Assembly: GCF_900105495.1 (NCBI RefSeq)
Contig: NZ_FNTF01000002.1
Span: forward strand, 3,774,501-3,838,500
From: Pseudomonas frederiksbergensis
Lineage (GTDB): Bacteria > Pseudomonadota > Gammaproteobacteria > Pseudomonadales > Pseudomonadaceae
Direction: 5' to 3'
DNA: 64,000 nucleotides
The notes under the pieces are model-generated. The model worked only from the letters and a program-made list of their open reading frames with translations, was not told where the DNA came from and searched no databases. Position 1 is the stretch's first letter. Each line of letters opens with the position of its first letter. Positions 10,079 to 18,592 of the stretch are shown one piece after another. Made by a program: the position numbers and the translations under genes.

Positions 10079-11353
10079 ATGGAAAAAATCATGACTGTCC
10101 ACGTGCCTTCAAAAGCGGTGCGCACCTGCCCATTCAACGGGTACGCCTCGGCTGGCACATTGCTCGGCCTGGGTCTGCTCTGTGCGCCGGCCGCTCAGGC
10201 GGATTTCGTAGCGGACAGCAAAGGCAGCCTGGAAGCGCGCAACTTCTACTTCAACCGCGATTTTCGCCAGGACGGTTCGCGCGACAAGGCCGAGGAATGG
10301 GCCCAGGGTTTTCTGTTGCGGATGGAGTCGGGTTACACCGCCGGCACGTTCGGTTTCGGCCTGGATGTTTTGGGCATGGCCGGTTTCAAACTGGACTCCG
10401 GTGGCGGGACGGCGGGGACTAATCTGTTGCCACCGGATTTGTCCGGCGGCTCACAGGATCGCTATGGCGAGTCAGGCCTGACGGGCAAAATGCGCGTGTC
10501 CAACAGCACCCTGAAATTCGGGACGTTGCAGATCAAGGACCCGGTGGTGAGCTCCAACGATACCCGTCTGTTGCCGAGCACGTTCAAGGGCGGGCTGGTG
10601 AATGTGCAGGAAATCGATCGCTTGAAGCTCACGGCCGGTCAGCTCACGCAGATCAACTTTGTCGACTCCACCGACTATCAAGACATGACCGCCAACCGCA
10701 TCGGCGGGCAAAGCGACAAGTTTCAGTTTGCCGGGGCGGACTATCAGTTCCTGCCGAACCTGACCGCGCAGTACCGCTACGGCCAGCTGGAAAACATCTA
10801 CCAGCAAAATTACTTCGGGCTGGTGCACACGCTGGACCTGGGCTCCGGGCAGTCGCTCAAGAGCGACGTGCGCTATGCGCGCAGCACCGAAGACGGCAAC
10901 TTTCGTGATATCGACAACCAGGCCTTCGGCGCGCTGTTCACCTACAGCCTGGGCGGCCATGCGCTGGGCCTTGGCTATCAGCGCATGAGTGGCGACGATC
11001 CGTTTGCGTATATCGGGCGTAGCGATCCGTACCTGGTCAACTTCGTGCAAATTGGTGATTTCGCCAACATCGACGAACATTCCTGGCAAGCGCGCTACGA
11101 CTACAACTTTGTTGCACTCGGCGTGCCGGGATTGACCTTCATGACGCGCTACATCTCTGGCGACAATGTGCAACGCACTGCGCCAGGTGAAGGCAAGGAA
11201 TGGGAGCGCAACACCGACATCGCTTACGTGGTGCAGGACGGTTCATTGAAGGGGCTGGGCCTCAAATGGCGTAACGCGTCAGTGCGTTCGAACTTCGGTA
11301 ATGACCTGGATGAGAATCGCTTGATCGTTAGCTATACCGTGGCGTTGTGGTAG
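10079..11353 (+). CDS. OprD-family outer-membrane porin
   Basis: A 424-residue outer-membrane porin of the OprD family, which imports carboxylates or basic amino acids across the outer membrane. A signal peptide (LLGLGLLCAPAAQA-D) is followed by the family's opening, FVADSKGSLEARNFYFNRDF. YDYNFVALGVPGLTFMTRYI lies near the C-terminus, and the chain ends on an aromatic residue in LIVSYTVALW, as needed for barrel assembly. The start could be the ATG at 10079 (AGGAA upstream) or at 10091. It is divergent from a LysR gene. Substrate class cannot be assigned by eye. Confidence 0.9.
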   Translation: MEKIMTVHVPSKAVRTCPFNGYASAGTLLGLGLLCAPAAQADFVADSKGSLEARNFYFNRDFRQDGSRDKAEEWAQGFLLRMESGYTAGTFGFGLDVLGMAGFKLDSGGGTAGTNLLPPDLSGGSQDRYGESGLTGKMRVSNSTLKFGTLQIKDPVVSSNDTRLLPSTFKGGLVNVQEIDRLKLTAGQLTQINFVDSTDYQDMTANRIGGQSDKFQFAGADYQFLPNLTAQYRYGQLENIYQQNYFGLVHTLDLGSGQSLKSDVRYARSTEDGNFRDIDNQAFGALFTYSLGGHALGLGYQRMSGDDPFAYIGRSDPYLVNFVQIGDFANIDEHSWQARYDYNFVALGVPGLTFMTRYISGDNVQRTAPGEGKEWERNTDIAYVVQDGSLKGLGLKWRNASVRSNFGNDLDENRLIVSYTVALW

Positions 11354-11485
11354 CGGTCGGGCTTGTTATTCTATTAAGGAATAAACAAATCTATATATAT
11401 TCCTTTTAATGTTTGTCCGTTAGGCTCATTTTGAAGGCCTGCACATCCGTGCGGATGTTCTCGACATCAGACAGGAAGCCTCATC

Positions 11486-11701
11486 ATGACCATCAAAGCG
11501 ATCAACGTCCGCAACCAGTTCAAGGGTGTCATCAAGGAAATCGTGACAGGCGAGGTGGTCTCCGAAATCGATGTGCAAACCGCCTCCGGCATCGTCACCT
11601 CGGTGATCACCACCCGTTCAGTGCGTGATCTTGAATTGAAAGTGGGGAGCGAGGTGATTGCCTTCGTCAAATCCACTGAAGTCTCGATCGCCAAGCTCTG
11701 A
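11486..11701 (+). CDS. Molbindin-like TOBE/Mop protein (molybdate or tungstate binding)
   Basis: A 71-residue single-domain Mop/TOBE protein with NQFKGVIKEIVTGEVVSEID, a central SVITTRSVRDLELKVG and AFVKSTEVSIAKL at the end. Such molbindins form multimers that store molybdate in the cytoplasm. Length matches the family, and AGGAAG lies before the ATG. It stands alone between the porin and rtcB, followed by a good terminator. Confidence 0.85.
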   Translation: MTIKAINVRNQFKGVIKEIVTGEVVSEIDVQTASGIVTSVITTRSVRDLELKVGSEVIAFVKSTEVSIAKL

Positions 11702-11740
11702 AAGGGGGGGCTATTCGTTTTTCCAGCAGAACCCGCAAGA

Positions 11741-11763
11741 AACGCCGCTCACTGAGCGGCGTT
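11741..11763 (+). terminator. Terminator after the Mop gene
   Basis: AACGCCGCT pairs with AGCGGCGTT in a tight hairpin, followed by TTCTGTT. It lies 40 bp past the stop at 11701. Confidence 0.65.
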
Positions 11764-11976
11764 TCTGTTATCAGCGCTGACAGGAGAAAAGCATCGGCGG
11801 TTATTTCCAGTAAATAAATATGTCCACTTTTTTCGCGAAGTAGGAAAATCAAAGCGGGCGCGTCTGCGGCTGTTCCTTTCTCGACAGGCGACCTGCCATG
11901 CCTGTTGCACCGACCTTTTTCACCCCAGGCGCCAGAACAACGCCGAACGATCGGCCAATCGAAAAGAATCAAAATC

Positions 11977-13203
11977 ATGCAAGCCCATACCTATCAACTG
12001 CTGGAAGTCGCCAACGGCAAACCGATCAAGCTGTGGACCGAAGGCGTCCCGGTAGAACACGAAGCCAGACAGCAATTGATGAACACCGCCAGGATGCCGT
12101 TCATCTTCAAGCACCTGGCCGTGATGCCCGACGTACACCTGGGCAAGGGCTCGACCATCGGCAGCGTCATTCCCACGGTCGGCGCGATCATTCCAGCCGC
12201 TGTCGGAGTGGATATCGGCTGCGGGATGATCGCCGCGTGCACCTCGCTGACCGCCAGTGATTTACCCGACAACCTGCATGGCTTGCGTTGCGCGATCGAG
12301 AAAGCGGTGCCCCATGGCCGCACCATTGGGCGCGGCGTTCGGGACAAGGGCGCCTGGGACAGTGTTCCGCGTGAGGCGGACCGGGCCTGGGCGGCACTGG
12401 AACCCCGGTTCAAGGCGATCACCGACAAGTACCCGAAACTCGCCAACACCAACAACCGTGGGCACTTGGGCACGCTGGGTAGCGGAAACCACTTCGTCGA
12501 GGTGTGCCTGGATGAAACCGACCGGGTCTGGTTCATGCTGCACAGCGGTTCCCGTGGTGTCGGCAACGCTATCGGCAACCTGTTCATTCAAATGGCACAG
12601 GCGGACATGCGTCTGCACCTCGCCAACCTGCCGGACCGTGACCTGGCTTACTTTAAAGAGGGCAGCCGACATTTCAATGACTACGTCGAAGCGGTCGGTT
12701 GGGCCCAGGACTTCGCCAGGCAGAACCGTGCATTGATGATGCAAGCGGTGATTCAGGCGACCCGAAAAGTGATCAACAAGCCTTTTGAGGCGGCGCTGGA
12801 AGCGGTGAATTGCCATCACAACTACGTGCAGAAAGAGCGGCATTTTGGTCAGGAAATCCTGGTCACCCGCAAAGGCGCGGTATCGGCCAAGAAGGGCGAG
12901 TTGGGGATTATCCCGGGGTCGATGGGGGCGAAAAGCTTCATCGTTCGCGGGCTGGGTAACGAGGAATCGTTCTGCTCCTGCAGCCACGGCGCCGGCCGCA
13001 CCATGAGTCGTACCAAGGCGAAAAGCCTGTTTACCGTCGAAGACCAGATCCGTGCCACCGCCCACGTGGAGTGTCGCAAGGATGCTGCCGTCATCGATGA
13101 AATTCCGATGGCCTACAAAGACATCGACCACGTCATGCACGCCCAGCGCGAGCTGGTGGAAGTGCTGCACACCTTGCGTCAGGTGGTGTGCGTAAAAGGA
13201 TAG
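11977..13203 (+). CDS. rtcB: RtcB-family RNA ligase
   Basis: A 408-residue RtcB, the GTP- and Mn-dependent ligase that joins RNA 2',3'-cyclic phosphate or 3'-phosphate ends to 5'-OH ends. Motifs are complete: GVDIGCGM with the metal-binding cysteine (Cys82), NNRGHLGTLGSGNHF, HSGSRGVGN, NCHHNYVQKE, and CSCSHGAGR containing His337, the residue expected to be guanylylated. An upstream in-frame ATG at 11905 would add unrelated residues, so I use 11977, although its ribosome-binding site is weak. The gene is not accompanied by rtcA, the rtcR regulator or archease, so it is a solitary copy. It probably acts in tRNA or rRNA repair after stress cleavage. Confidence 0.92.
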   Translation: MQAHTYQLLEVANGKPIKLWTEGVPVEHEARQQLMNTARMPFIFKHLAVMPDVHLGKGSTIGSVIPTVGAIIPAAVGVDIGCGMIAACTSLTASDLPDNLHGLRCAIEKAVPHGRTIGRGVRDKGAWDSVPREADRAWAALEPRFKAITDKYPKLANTNNRGHLGTLGSGNHFVEVCLDETDRVWFMLHSGSRGVGNAIGNLFIQMAQADMRLHLANLPDRDLAYFKEGSRHFNDYVEAVGWAQDFARQNRALMMQAVIQATRKVINKPFEAALEAVNCHHNYVQKERHFGQEILVTRKGAVSAKKGELGIIPGSMGAKSFIVRGLGNEESFCSCSHGAGRTMSRTKAKSLFTVEDQIRATAHVECRKDAAVIDEIPMAYKDIDHVMHAQRELVEVLHTLRQVVCVKG

Positions 13204-13351
13204 GAACAATGGAATTTCACCATCATCGAGTTGCTGACCTTTGTGCACTTTTATAAGGCCACGCAACACTGCCTTGCACTATGCGAAGGCAAATTTCGGA
13301 TGTTCTGAAGCTCCCAGGCCTAATGCCGATCTTTAAGGGACGACACAATCC

Positions 13352-13482
13352 GTAGCAGCTGGCGAAGCCTGCGTTCGGCTGCGAAGCAGTCGTGAAACCT
13401 GAGTTTGCGGTCTTCCTGAAACACCGCATCGTCTGATTTCACGGCCGCTTCGCAGCCGAACGCAGGCTTCGCCAGCTGCTAC
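13352..13482 (+). repeat. Inverted intergenic repeat pair, family A
   Basis: A REP-doublet (BIME-like) unit. GTAGCAGCTGGCGAAGCCTG reads inward from the left, and its complement, ending GCCAGCTGCTAC, reads inward from the right. Other copies are at 21438-21568 and 49733-49863. Confidence 0.85.
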
Positions 13483-13559
13483 AAATAGCATTGAGGCTTA
13501 ACTGATCGGCATTCGCCCCATGGCCCTGTTTACCTGCGCAAAAGCTGCCAATCGCCGAC

Positions 13560-13575
13560 TGGCACAAAGTCTGCA
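13560..13575 (+). promoter_or_regulatory. Sigma54-type promoter for nirBD
   Basis: TGGCACAAAGTCTGCA carries the invariant GG and GC with exactly ten bases between them, close to the TGGCACG-N4-TTGCA consensus. It would start transcription near 13586, giving a leader of about 200 nt before nirB. NtrC/sigma54 control of assimilatory nitrite reductase is established in pseudomonads and relatives. I could not find a convincing NtrC site in the region shortened by the repeat. Confidence 0.6.
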
Positions 13576-13717
13576 AGACACTGTTCAGGCCCACTGTGAC
13601 GCAGTCGAGTGGGCAGCCCCCTCGGTCAACGACGATCGATTGGCCGAGCAGGTCGTGGGCAACATCGGTGGTTCCGGCATAGATGCCTGACTTAGCACCG
13701 TAAATGAACAGGCAAAG

Positions 13718-13753
13718 ACGCCTGGAACCGCAAGGTTTCAGGCGTTTTTTTTT
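13718..13753 (+). terminator. Leader terminator (probable attenuator) just upstream of nirB
   Basis: A 12-bp stem (ACGCCTGgAACC with GGTTtCAGGCGT) closes a GCAA loop and is followed by nine T. It ends about 32 bp before the nirB start and is preceded by another stem, TGCCTG (13684-13689) with CAGGCA (13709-13714). A terminator placed inside a leader rather than after a gene fits the NasT (ANTAR) antitermination known for nitrate and nitrite assimilation operons. Confidence 0.7.
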
Positions 13754-13785
13754 GCTTTTTGAACAGCTATCGACGGGTGTCTCTT

Positions 13786-16347
13786 ATGAATTCCAATGTT
13801 GCCACTTTGAACAAGCTGCAAACGCTGATCGTGATCGGCAATGGCATGGTCGGACATCATTGTGTCGAACAGCTGATCGAACGCGGTGCCCTTGATCACT
13901 ATCGGCTGCACGTGTTCAGCGAAGAGCCGATGCGTGCCTACGACCGTGTGCACCTTTCCGAGTATTTCTCCGGCCGCGATGCCGAGTCGCTGGCCCTCGG
14001 CGAAGCCTCGCTGTACCAGACCCCGGGCGTCATCCTGCATCTGGGGGTGCCGGTGCTGGAAATCGACCGTGCACGCCGCCAAGTGATCACCGCGCAAGGC
14101 AGCGTCGCCTACGACAAATTGGTGCTGGCCACCGGGTCCTATCCGTTTGTGCCACCGATTGAAGGCGCCGAGGGCGATTCGCGCCTGGTGTATCGCACCC
14201 TTGAAGACCTCGACGCCATTCGTGCCGCGGCCAGCAACGCCCGACGCGGTGTGGTGGTCGGCGGTGGCTTGCTGGGCCTGGAAGCGGCCAACGCCCTGAA
14301 GACCCTGGGGCTGGAAGCACATGTGGTGGAGTTCGCCCCGCGCCTGATGCCGGTGCAACTGGACGAATACGGTGGCCTGGCGCTCAAGGCGCAGATCGAA
14401 CGGCTCGGCGTCGGCGTGCATTTGTCGCGCGGCACGCAATCGATCAGTGCAGGCGAGGAATACCGCTATCGGATGAACTTCGCCAATGACGAATTTCTTG
14501 AAACCGACCTGATCGTGTTTTCCGCCGGTATCCGTGCGCAAGACGCACTAGCCCGCCAATGCTCGCTGGAAGTCGGCCCGCGCGGCGGCGTGGTGATTGA
14601 CGACCAATGCCAGAGCAGCGACCCGAACATCTTCGCCATCGGCGAGTGTGCCGCGTGGAATGGCAGCATTTTTGGCCTGGTCGCCCCGGGCTATCAAATG
14701 GCGCGCGGCGTTGCCGCACTGTTGTGCAACGAAGCCGCCGAGCCGTTCATGGGCGCGGACATGTCGACCAAACTCAAGCTGCTGGGCGTCGATGTAGGTT
14801 CCATCGGCGACGCGCATGGCAGCACGCCGGGCGCGCGCAGTTATCAGTTCATCGACGAAACCACGGCCAGCTATCGACGCCTGGTGGTGGACGCGACGGG
14901 CAAGCACGTACTCGGTGCGGTGCTGGTCGGTGACAACAGCTATTACGACACGCTGCTGCAATACATGCAGAACGCGATTGCGCTGCCGGCCGAACCTGCC
15001 AGCCTGATTCTGCCATCGTCCGAAGGCGCGCCGACCCTGGGCCCGGGCGCGTTGCCCGAAGCGGCCACGGTGTGCTCGTGCCACAACGTCACCAAGGGTT
15101 CCATTTGCTCGGCCATCGACGGTGGCTGCACCGACCTTGGCTTGCTCAAGTCGCAGACCAAGGCGTGCACCGGTTGCGGCGGTTGTGCCGGGTTGCTAAA
15201 GCAGGTGTTCGAGCACGAGTTGATCGCCCGTGGCGTCAGCGTCGACAAGAGCCTGTGCGAACACTTTGCCTATACCCGCCAAGAGCTTTATGCGCTGGTG
15301 CGGGTAGAAGGGGTGATCACCTTCGAAGAATTGCTGGCCAAGCATGGCCGTGGCCACACCGGTTGCGACGTGTGCAAACCGGCGGTGGGCTCGATTCTCG
15401 CGTCGTGCTGGAACCAGCCGATCATGGACGCCTCACTGGTGCCGTTGCAGGACACCAACGACACCTTCATGGCCAACATGCAGAAAAACGGCACCTATTC
15501 GGTGGTGCCGCGCATCCCCGGTGGCGAGATCACTGCCGACAAACTGATCGCGATTGGTGTGGTTGCGAAGAAATACGACCTCTACACCAAAATCACCGGC
15601 GGCCAGCGTATCGACCTGTTCGGCGCGCAGTTGCATGAATTGCCGGACATCTGGGCCGAGCTGATTGAAGCCGGTTTCGAAACCGGGCACGCCTACGGCA
15701 AATCGACCCGCACCGTGAAATCCTGCGTCGGCAGCACCTGGTGCCGGTATGGCGTGCAGGACAGCGTGCAAATGGCCCTGACCATCGAGGACCGATACAA
15801 GGGCCTGCGTTCGCCGCACAAGCTCAAGTTTGCGGTGTCTGGTTGCACCCGCGAGTGCGCCGAAGCCCAGAGCAAAGACGTTGGCGTGATCGCCACCGAG
15901 AAAGGCTGGAACCTGTACATCGCCGGTAACGGCGGCATGCGCCCGCGTCACGCCGAGCTGTTCGCCACCGACCTCGACGATGCGACCCTGATCCGCTACA
16001 TCGACCGCTTCCTGATGTTCTACATCCGCACCGCCGACAAATTGCAACGCACCTCGGTGTGGCGCGAAAGCCTGGAAGGCGGCCTCGATTTCCTCAAGGA
16101 TGTGATCATTCACGACAGCCTAGGGTTGGGTGAAGAGCTCGAATCGCAAATGCAACTGGTGGTCAATCGCTATGAATGCGAATGGGCCAACGCTCTCAAA
16201 GACCCGGAAAAACTCAAGCGCTTCCGTACCTTCGTCAACGATAAACGCCCGGACCCGGACATCCACTTCGTCCAGGAACGCGGCCAGCGGCGCCCGATCA
16301 TGGCCGCCGAACTCAACCTTATCCCTGTTACCGAGGAGATTGCCTGA
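13786..16347 (+). CDS. nirB: Assimilatory NADH-dependent nitrite reductase, large subunit
   Basis: An 853-residue cytoplasmic enzyme that reduces nitrite to ammonium with NAD(P)H. The N-terminal FAD/NAD(P)H domain has IVIGNGMVG, ATGSYPFVPP and VVVGGGLLGLEAANAL. A BFD-type [2Fe-2S] region (about 425-470) has CSCHNVTKGS and ACTGCGGC, with a further CDVC. The C-terminal sirohaem/[4Fe-4S] domain has SCVGSTWCRYG and SGCTRECAEA. The ATG at 13786 is preferred over an in-frame TTG at 13759. It overlaps nirD by one base (TGATG). Expression is probably set by the sigma54-type promoter and the leader terminator. No assimilatory nitrate reductase gene follows in the window. Confidence 0.95.
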   Translation: MNSNVATLNKLQTLIVIGNGMVGHHCVEQLIERGALDHYRLHVFSEEPMRAYDRVHLSEYFSGRDAESLALGEASLYQTPGVILHLGVPVLEIDRARRQVITAQGSVAYDKLVLATGSYPFVPPIEGAEGDSRLVYRTLEDLDAIRAAASNARRGVVVGGGLLGLEAANALKTLGLEAHVVEFAPRLMPVQLDEYGGLALKAQIERLGVGVHLSRGTQSISAGEEYRYRMNFANDEFLETDLIVFSAGIRAQDALARQCSLEVGPRGGVVIDDQCQSSDPNIFAIGECAAWNGSIFGLVAPGYQMARGVAALLCNEAAEPFMGADMSTKLKLLGVDVGSIGDAHGSTPGARSYQFIDETTASYRRLVVDATGKHVLGAVLVGDNSYYDTLLQYMQNAIALPAEPASLILPSSEGAPTLGPGALPEAATVCSCHNVTKGSICSAIDGGCTDLGLLKSQTKACTGCGGCAGLLKQVFEHELIARGVSVDKSLCEHFAYTRQELYALVRVEGVITFEELLAKHGRGHTGCDVCKPAVGSILASCWNQPIMDASLVPLQDTNDTFMANMQKNGTYSVVPRIPGGEITADKLIAIGVVAKKYDLYTKITGGQRIDLFGAQLHELPDIWAELIEAGFETGHAYGKSTRTVKSCVGSTWCRYGVQDSVQMALTIEDRYKGLRSPHKLKFAVSGCTRECAEAQSKDVGVIATEKGWNLYIAGNGGMRPRHAELFATDLDDATLIRYIDRFLMFYIRTADKLQRTSVWRESLEGGLDFLKDVIIHDSLGLGEELESQMQLVVNRYECEWANALKDPEKLKRFRTFVNDKRPDPDIHFVQERGQRRPIMAAELNLIPVTEEIA

Positions 16348-16724
16348 TGAGCCAGTCCAATACCCAACGCATCGATTCCCTGGAAAACCCCGAGGCCTGG
16401 CAAACGGTGTGCGGGCAACAGGACCTGGTCAGCAACTCCGGCGTCGTCGTCTGGCTCGATGGCGCGCAAGTGGCGCTGTTCTACCTGCCGGGTGCCGAGG
16501 GGCGGACCCTCTACGCCATCGATAACCATGACCCGCAATCCGGGGCCAATGTGATCGGTCGCGGGTTGGTCGGCAGTATCAAGGGTGATCTGGTGGTTGC
16601 ATCGCCGATCTACAAACAGCATTTCCGCCTTGAGGACGGCAGCTGCCTGGAGTATCCGCAACAGCGTCTGCGGGTTTGGCCCGTGCGGTTGAACAGCGGC
16701 GTGGTGGAAGTCGGAGTGGCTTGA
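16347..16724 (+). CDS. nirD: Nitrite reductase small subunit
   Basis: A 125-residue NirD, the Rieske-like small subunit of the NADH-dependent nitrite reductase. It has NSGVVVWLDGAQVALFYL, DNHDPQSGANVIGRG and FRLEDGSCLEYP in the family order, but no Rieske cluster ligands, as expected for NirD. Its ATG overlaps the nirB stop, so the two are translationally coupled and should be made in similar amounts. Confidence 0.93.
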   Translation: MSQSNTQRIDSLENPEAWQTVCGQQDLVSNSGVVVWLDGAQVALFYLPGAEGRTLYAIDNHDPQSGANVIGRGLVGSIKGDLVVASPIYKQHFRLEDGSCLEYPQQRLRVWPVRLNSGVVEVGVA

Positions 16725-16764
16725 GCCTGGTCAACAGCATCGCGTATCCGCATCGGAGGCATTT

Positions 16765-17205
16765 ATGAAAACAGCCGCACAATTGCTGAAACTCAAGGTC
16801 GTACAAAACCGCCAGGTGCATAGCATCGCGCCGGATGAAATGGTGCTTGAAGCGCTGAGGATCATGGCCGAAAAGAATGTGGGCGCGCTTCCGGTGATCG
16901 AGGCCGGGCAGGTGGTCGGGGTGATCAGCGAGCGTGACTATGCGCGCAAGGTCGTGCTGCAGGGGCGCTCTTCGGTGGGTACGCCGGTGCGCGACATCAT
17001 GAGCGCGCCGGTGGTGACGGCTGACAGTCAGCAGAGTATTGAGCGTTGCATGGCGGTGATGACCGACAGCCATCTGCGTCATCTGCCGGTGATGGAGGGC
17101 GGCGAACTGATGGGGTTGTTATCGATTGGGGATCTGGTCAAGGAAGCTATCGTTGAGCAGGCGGATTTGATTCGGCAGCTGGAGCATTACATTCGCGGGC
17201 ACTAG
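16765..17205 (+). CDS. Two-CBS-domain protein
   Basis: A 146-residue protein made almost wholly of a CBS pair. The first repeat has APDEMVLEALRIMAEKNVGA and VVGVISERDYARKVV, and the second has RHLPVMEGGELMGLLSIGDL. CBS pairs bind adenine nucleotides or SAM and act as small cytoplasmic energy or redox sensors. CGGAGG precedes the ATG at good spacing. It starts 40 bp after nirD and may be transcribed with nirBD, though a function in nitrogen metabolism is not shown by the sequence. Confidence 0.87.
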   Translation: MKTAAQLLKLKVVQNRQVHSIAPDEMVLEALRIMAEKNVGALPVIEAGQVVGVISERDYARKVVLQGRSSVGTPVRDIMSAPVVTADSQQSIERCMAVMTDSHLRHLPVMEGGELMGLLSIGDLVKEAIVEQADLIRQLEHYIRGH

Positions 17206-17233
17206 ACCGGGCAGCGCCACTAAGGTTGGGGGA

Positions 17234-17935
17234 CATATCCGTTGCTGCGGTGATGGCGACTTAGGGTTCCGCCCTTACGGCGGGTCACTTGGAAAAGCGC
17301 CAAGTAACCAAACGCTTTTGCCCCTGACGTACGGTGCCTCGCTGTGGCTCGGCATGCCCTCGCTCCGGTCCTGCTCCGTGGGCCCGCCGCCATCGGCCAT
17401 CCATGGCCGGGGGCGGCTACCGCGGCATCCTTGCCGCGGTGCCCACTGCGCAGAACCTGCGCTCGGCCTTCCGACGGGGCAGATCAAGATCAAAAGCAAG
17501 ATCAAAAGCGGCGTTGAACCTGTGGGAGCGAGCCTGCTCGCGAAAAACGTCCGAACACCGCGTTCATTCAGACAGCACGCGTTATCGTTCACGTCTTTTG
17601 CGAGCAGGCTCGCTCCGACAGGGGAATGCGTACGCATGAAGAGACAGGCCGGCCGGTAGGCCGCCTCGCGGTGCTGTTGCGGTAGTCGCCCCCTCGGGAG
17701 GCCGAGTGGAGGTTCTGCGCAGTGGGCAACCCGGCATGGATGCCGGGTTAGCCGCCCCCGGCCATGGATGGCCGATGGCGGCGGGCCCACGGAGCAGGAC
17801 CGGAGCGAGGGCATGCAGAGCCACAGCGAGGCACCGTACGTCAGGGGCAAGAGCGTTTGGTTACTTGGCGCTTTTCCAAGTGACCCGCCGTAAGGGCGGA
17901 ACCCTAAGCCGCCGTCACCGCAGAAATGGATATGC
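17234..17935 (+). repeat. 700-bp composite of long inverted repeats flanking a REP pair
   Basis: This covers most of an 899-bp gap without a gene. A left arm (about 17234-17478) and a right arm (about 17699-17935) are inverted copies of one long unit containing GGTTCCGCCCTTACGGCGGG and CATCGGCCATCCATGGCCG. Between them lies a family C REP pair (17520-17625, GAGCGAGCCTGCTCGCGAA type). The left arm plus REP pair recurs at 30356-30770. Several open frames of 70-170 codons run through the unit on both strands, but they follow the repeat symmetry and look spurious. Confidence 0.85.
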
Positions 17936-17985
17936 ACACGATCAACAAAAGACAGGCCACCGAACTCGAGGGTTTTGCCGCTTTC

Positions 17986-17999
17986 TTGATCAGTATCAA
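17986..17999 (+). promoter_or_regulatory. Perfect FNR-type (Anr/Dnr) box upstream of the CopD-like gene
   Basis: TTGATCAGTATCAA matches the TTGAT-N4-ATCAA consensus at every defined base. Activation at -41.5 predicts a transcript start near 18034, about 70 nt before the gene at 18105. Confidence 0.85.
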
Positions 18000-18104
18000 C
18001 CGCACAACCAGCCAGTCTCTGTAGTCTCCAGAGACCGACAGCCAGTGCGCTCACGCCCAATGTTCGCCGTAGCGCCGGTTGCCTTGACCCAAGGCGAAAA
18101 CACC

Positions 18105-18548
18105 ATGATCTATCCGCTGATTCTGACCTTGCACCTGTTTGCCGCGCTGATCTTCATCGGCACCGTGTTCTTCGAAGTCCTGTTCCTGGAAAGCATCCGC
18201 AAACAGCTACCCGCCAGGGTGATGCTGCTGGTGGAGCAGGGCATCGGCCGCCGGGCCCGCTCGCTGATGCCGTGGGTCCTGCTGGTATTGTTCGGCGCCG
18301 GGCTGGGCATGGTCTGGTTACGCTACTTGCCAGCCCTGGCCGCACCACTGTCCTCATCGTTCGGCACCTTACTGGCATTGAAAATCGCAGTGGCCGTAAG
18401 TGTGTTGCTGCATTTCCTCGGTGCCATGTTCCTGTTCAAAAGCGGCCGAATGAGCCCGCGATACTTGCACTTCATTCACGGCAGCCTGTTCGGTCACATG
18501 GTCGTGATCGTGCTGCTGGCCAAGGGCATGTTTTATCTGACGTGGTAA
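18105..18548 (+). CDS. Small CopD-like integral membrane protein under an Anr/Dnr box
   Basis: A 147-residue protein with four predicted membrane helices: LILTLHLFAALIFIGTVFFE, then PWVLLVLFGAGLGMVWL, then TLLALKIAVAVSVLLHFLGA, then HMVVIVLLAKGMFYL. It resembles the small CopD/DUF2269-like family, with a His in the first helix (LHLFAAL) and others in the third helix and the last loop (HFIHG). The start is the ATG at 18105; a longer frame upstream only reads back into the repeat. A perfect FNR-type box lies upstream and the next genes are two hemN-like genes. A role in haem or copper supply during denitrification is plausible but unproven. Confidence 0.7.
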   Translation: MIYPLILTLHLFAALIFIGTVFFEVLFLESIRKQLPARVMLLVEQGIGRRARSLMPWVLLVLFGAGLGMVWLRYLPALAAPLSSSFGTLLALKIAVAVSVLLHFLGAMFLFKSGRMSPRYLHFIHGSLFGHMVVIVLLAKGMFYLTW

Positions 18549-18592
18549 TCGGGCCTGACCGTTGGTCCGTCGTGCAGACACTTCGCTTGCGC

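Noticed and set aside
13520..13690. A 56-codon open frame between the repeat and nirB
   Set aside because: It overlaps the sigma54-type promoter and the structured leader, has no ribosome-binding site, and resembles no family I know.
13786..16347. A two-domain fusion or frameshift in nirB
   Set aside because: The 853-residue length and the order of FAD, BFD and sirohaem domains are normal for NirB.
17318..17830. Open frames of 80-113 codons on both strands in the repeat region
   Set aside because: They follow the symmetry of the inverted repeat, recur with every copy and have unnatural Arg/Pro/Ser-rich compositions.
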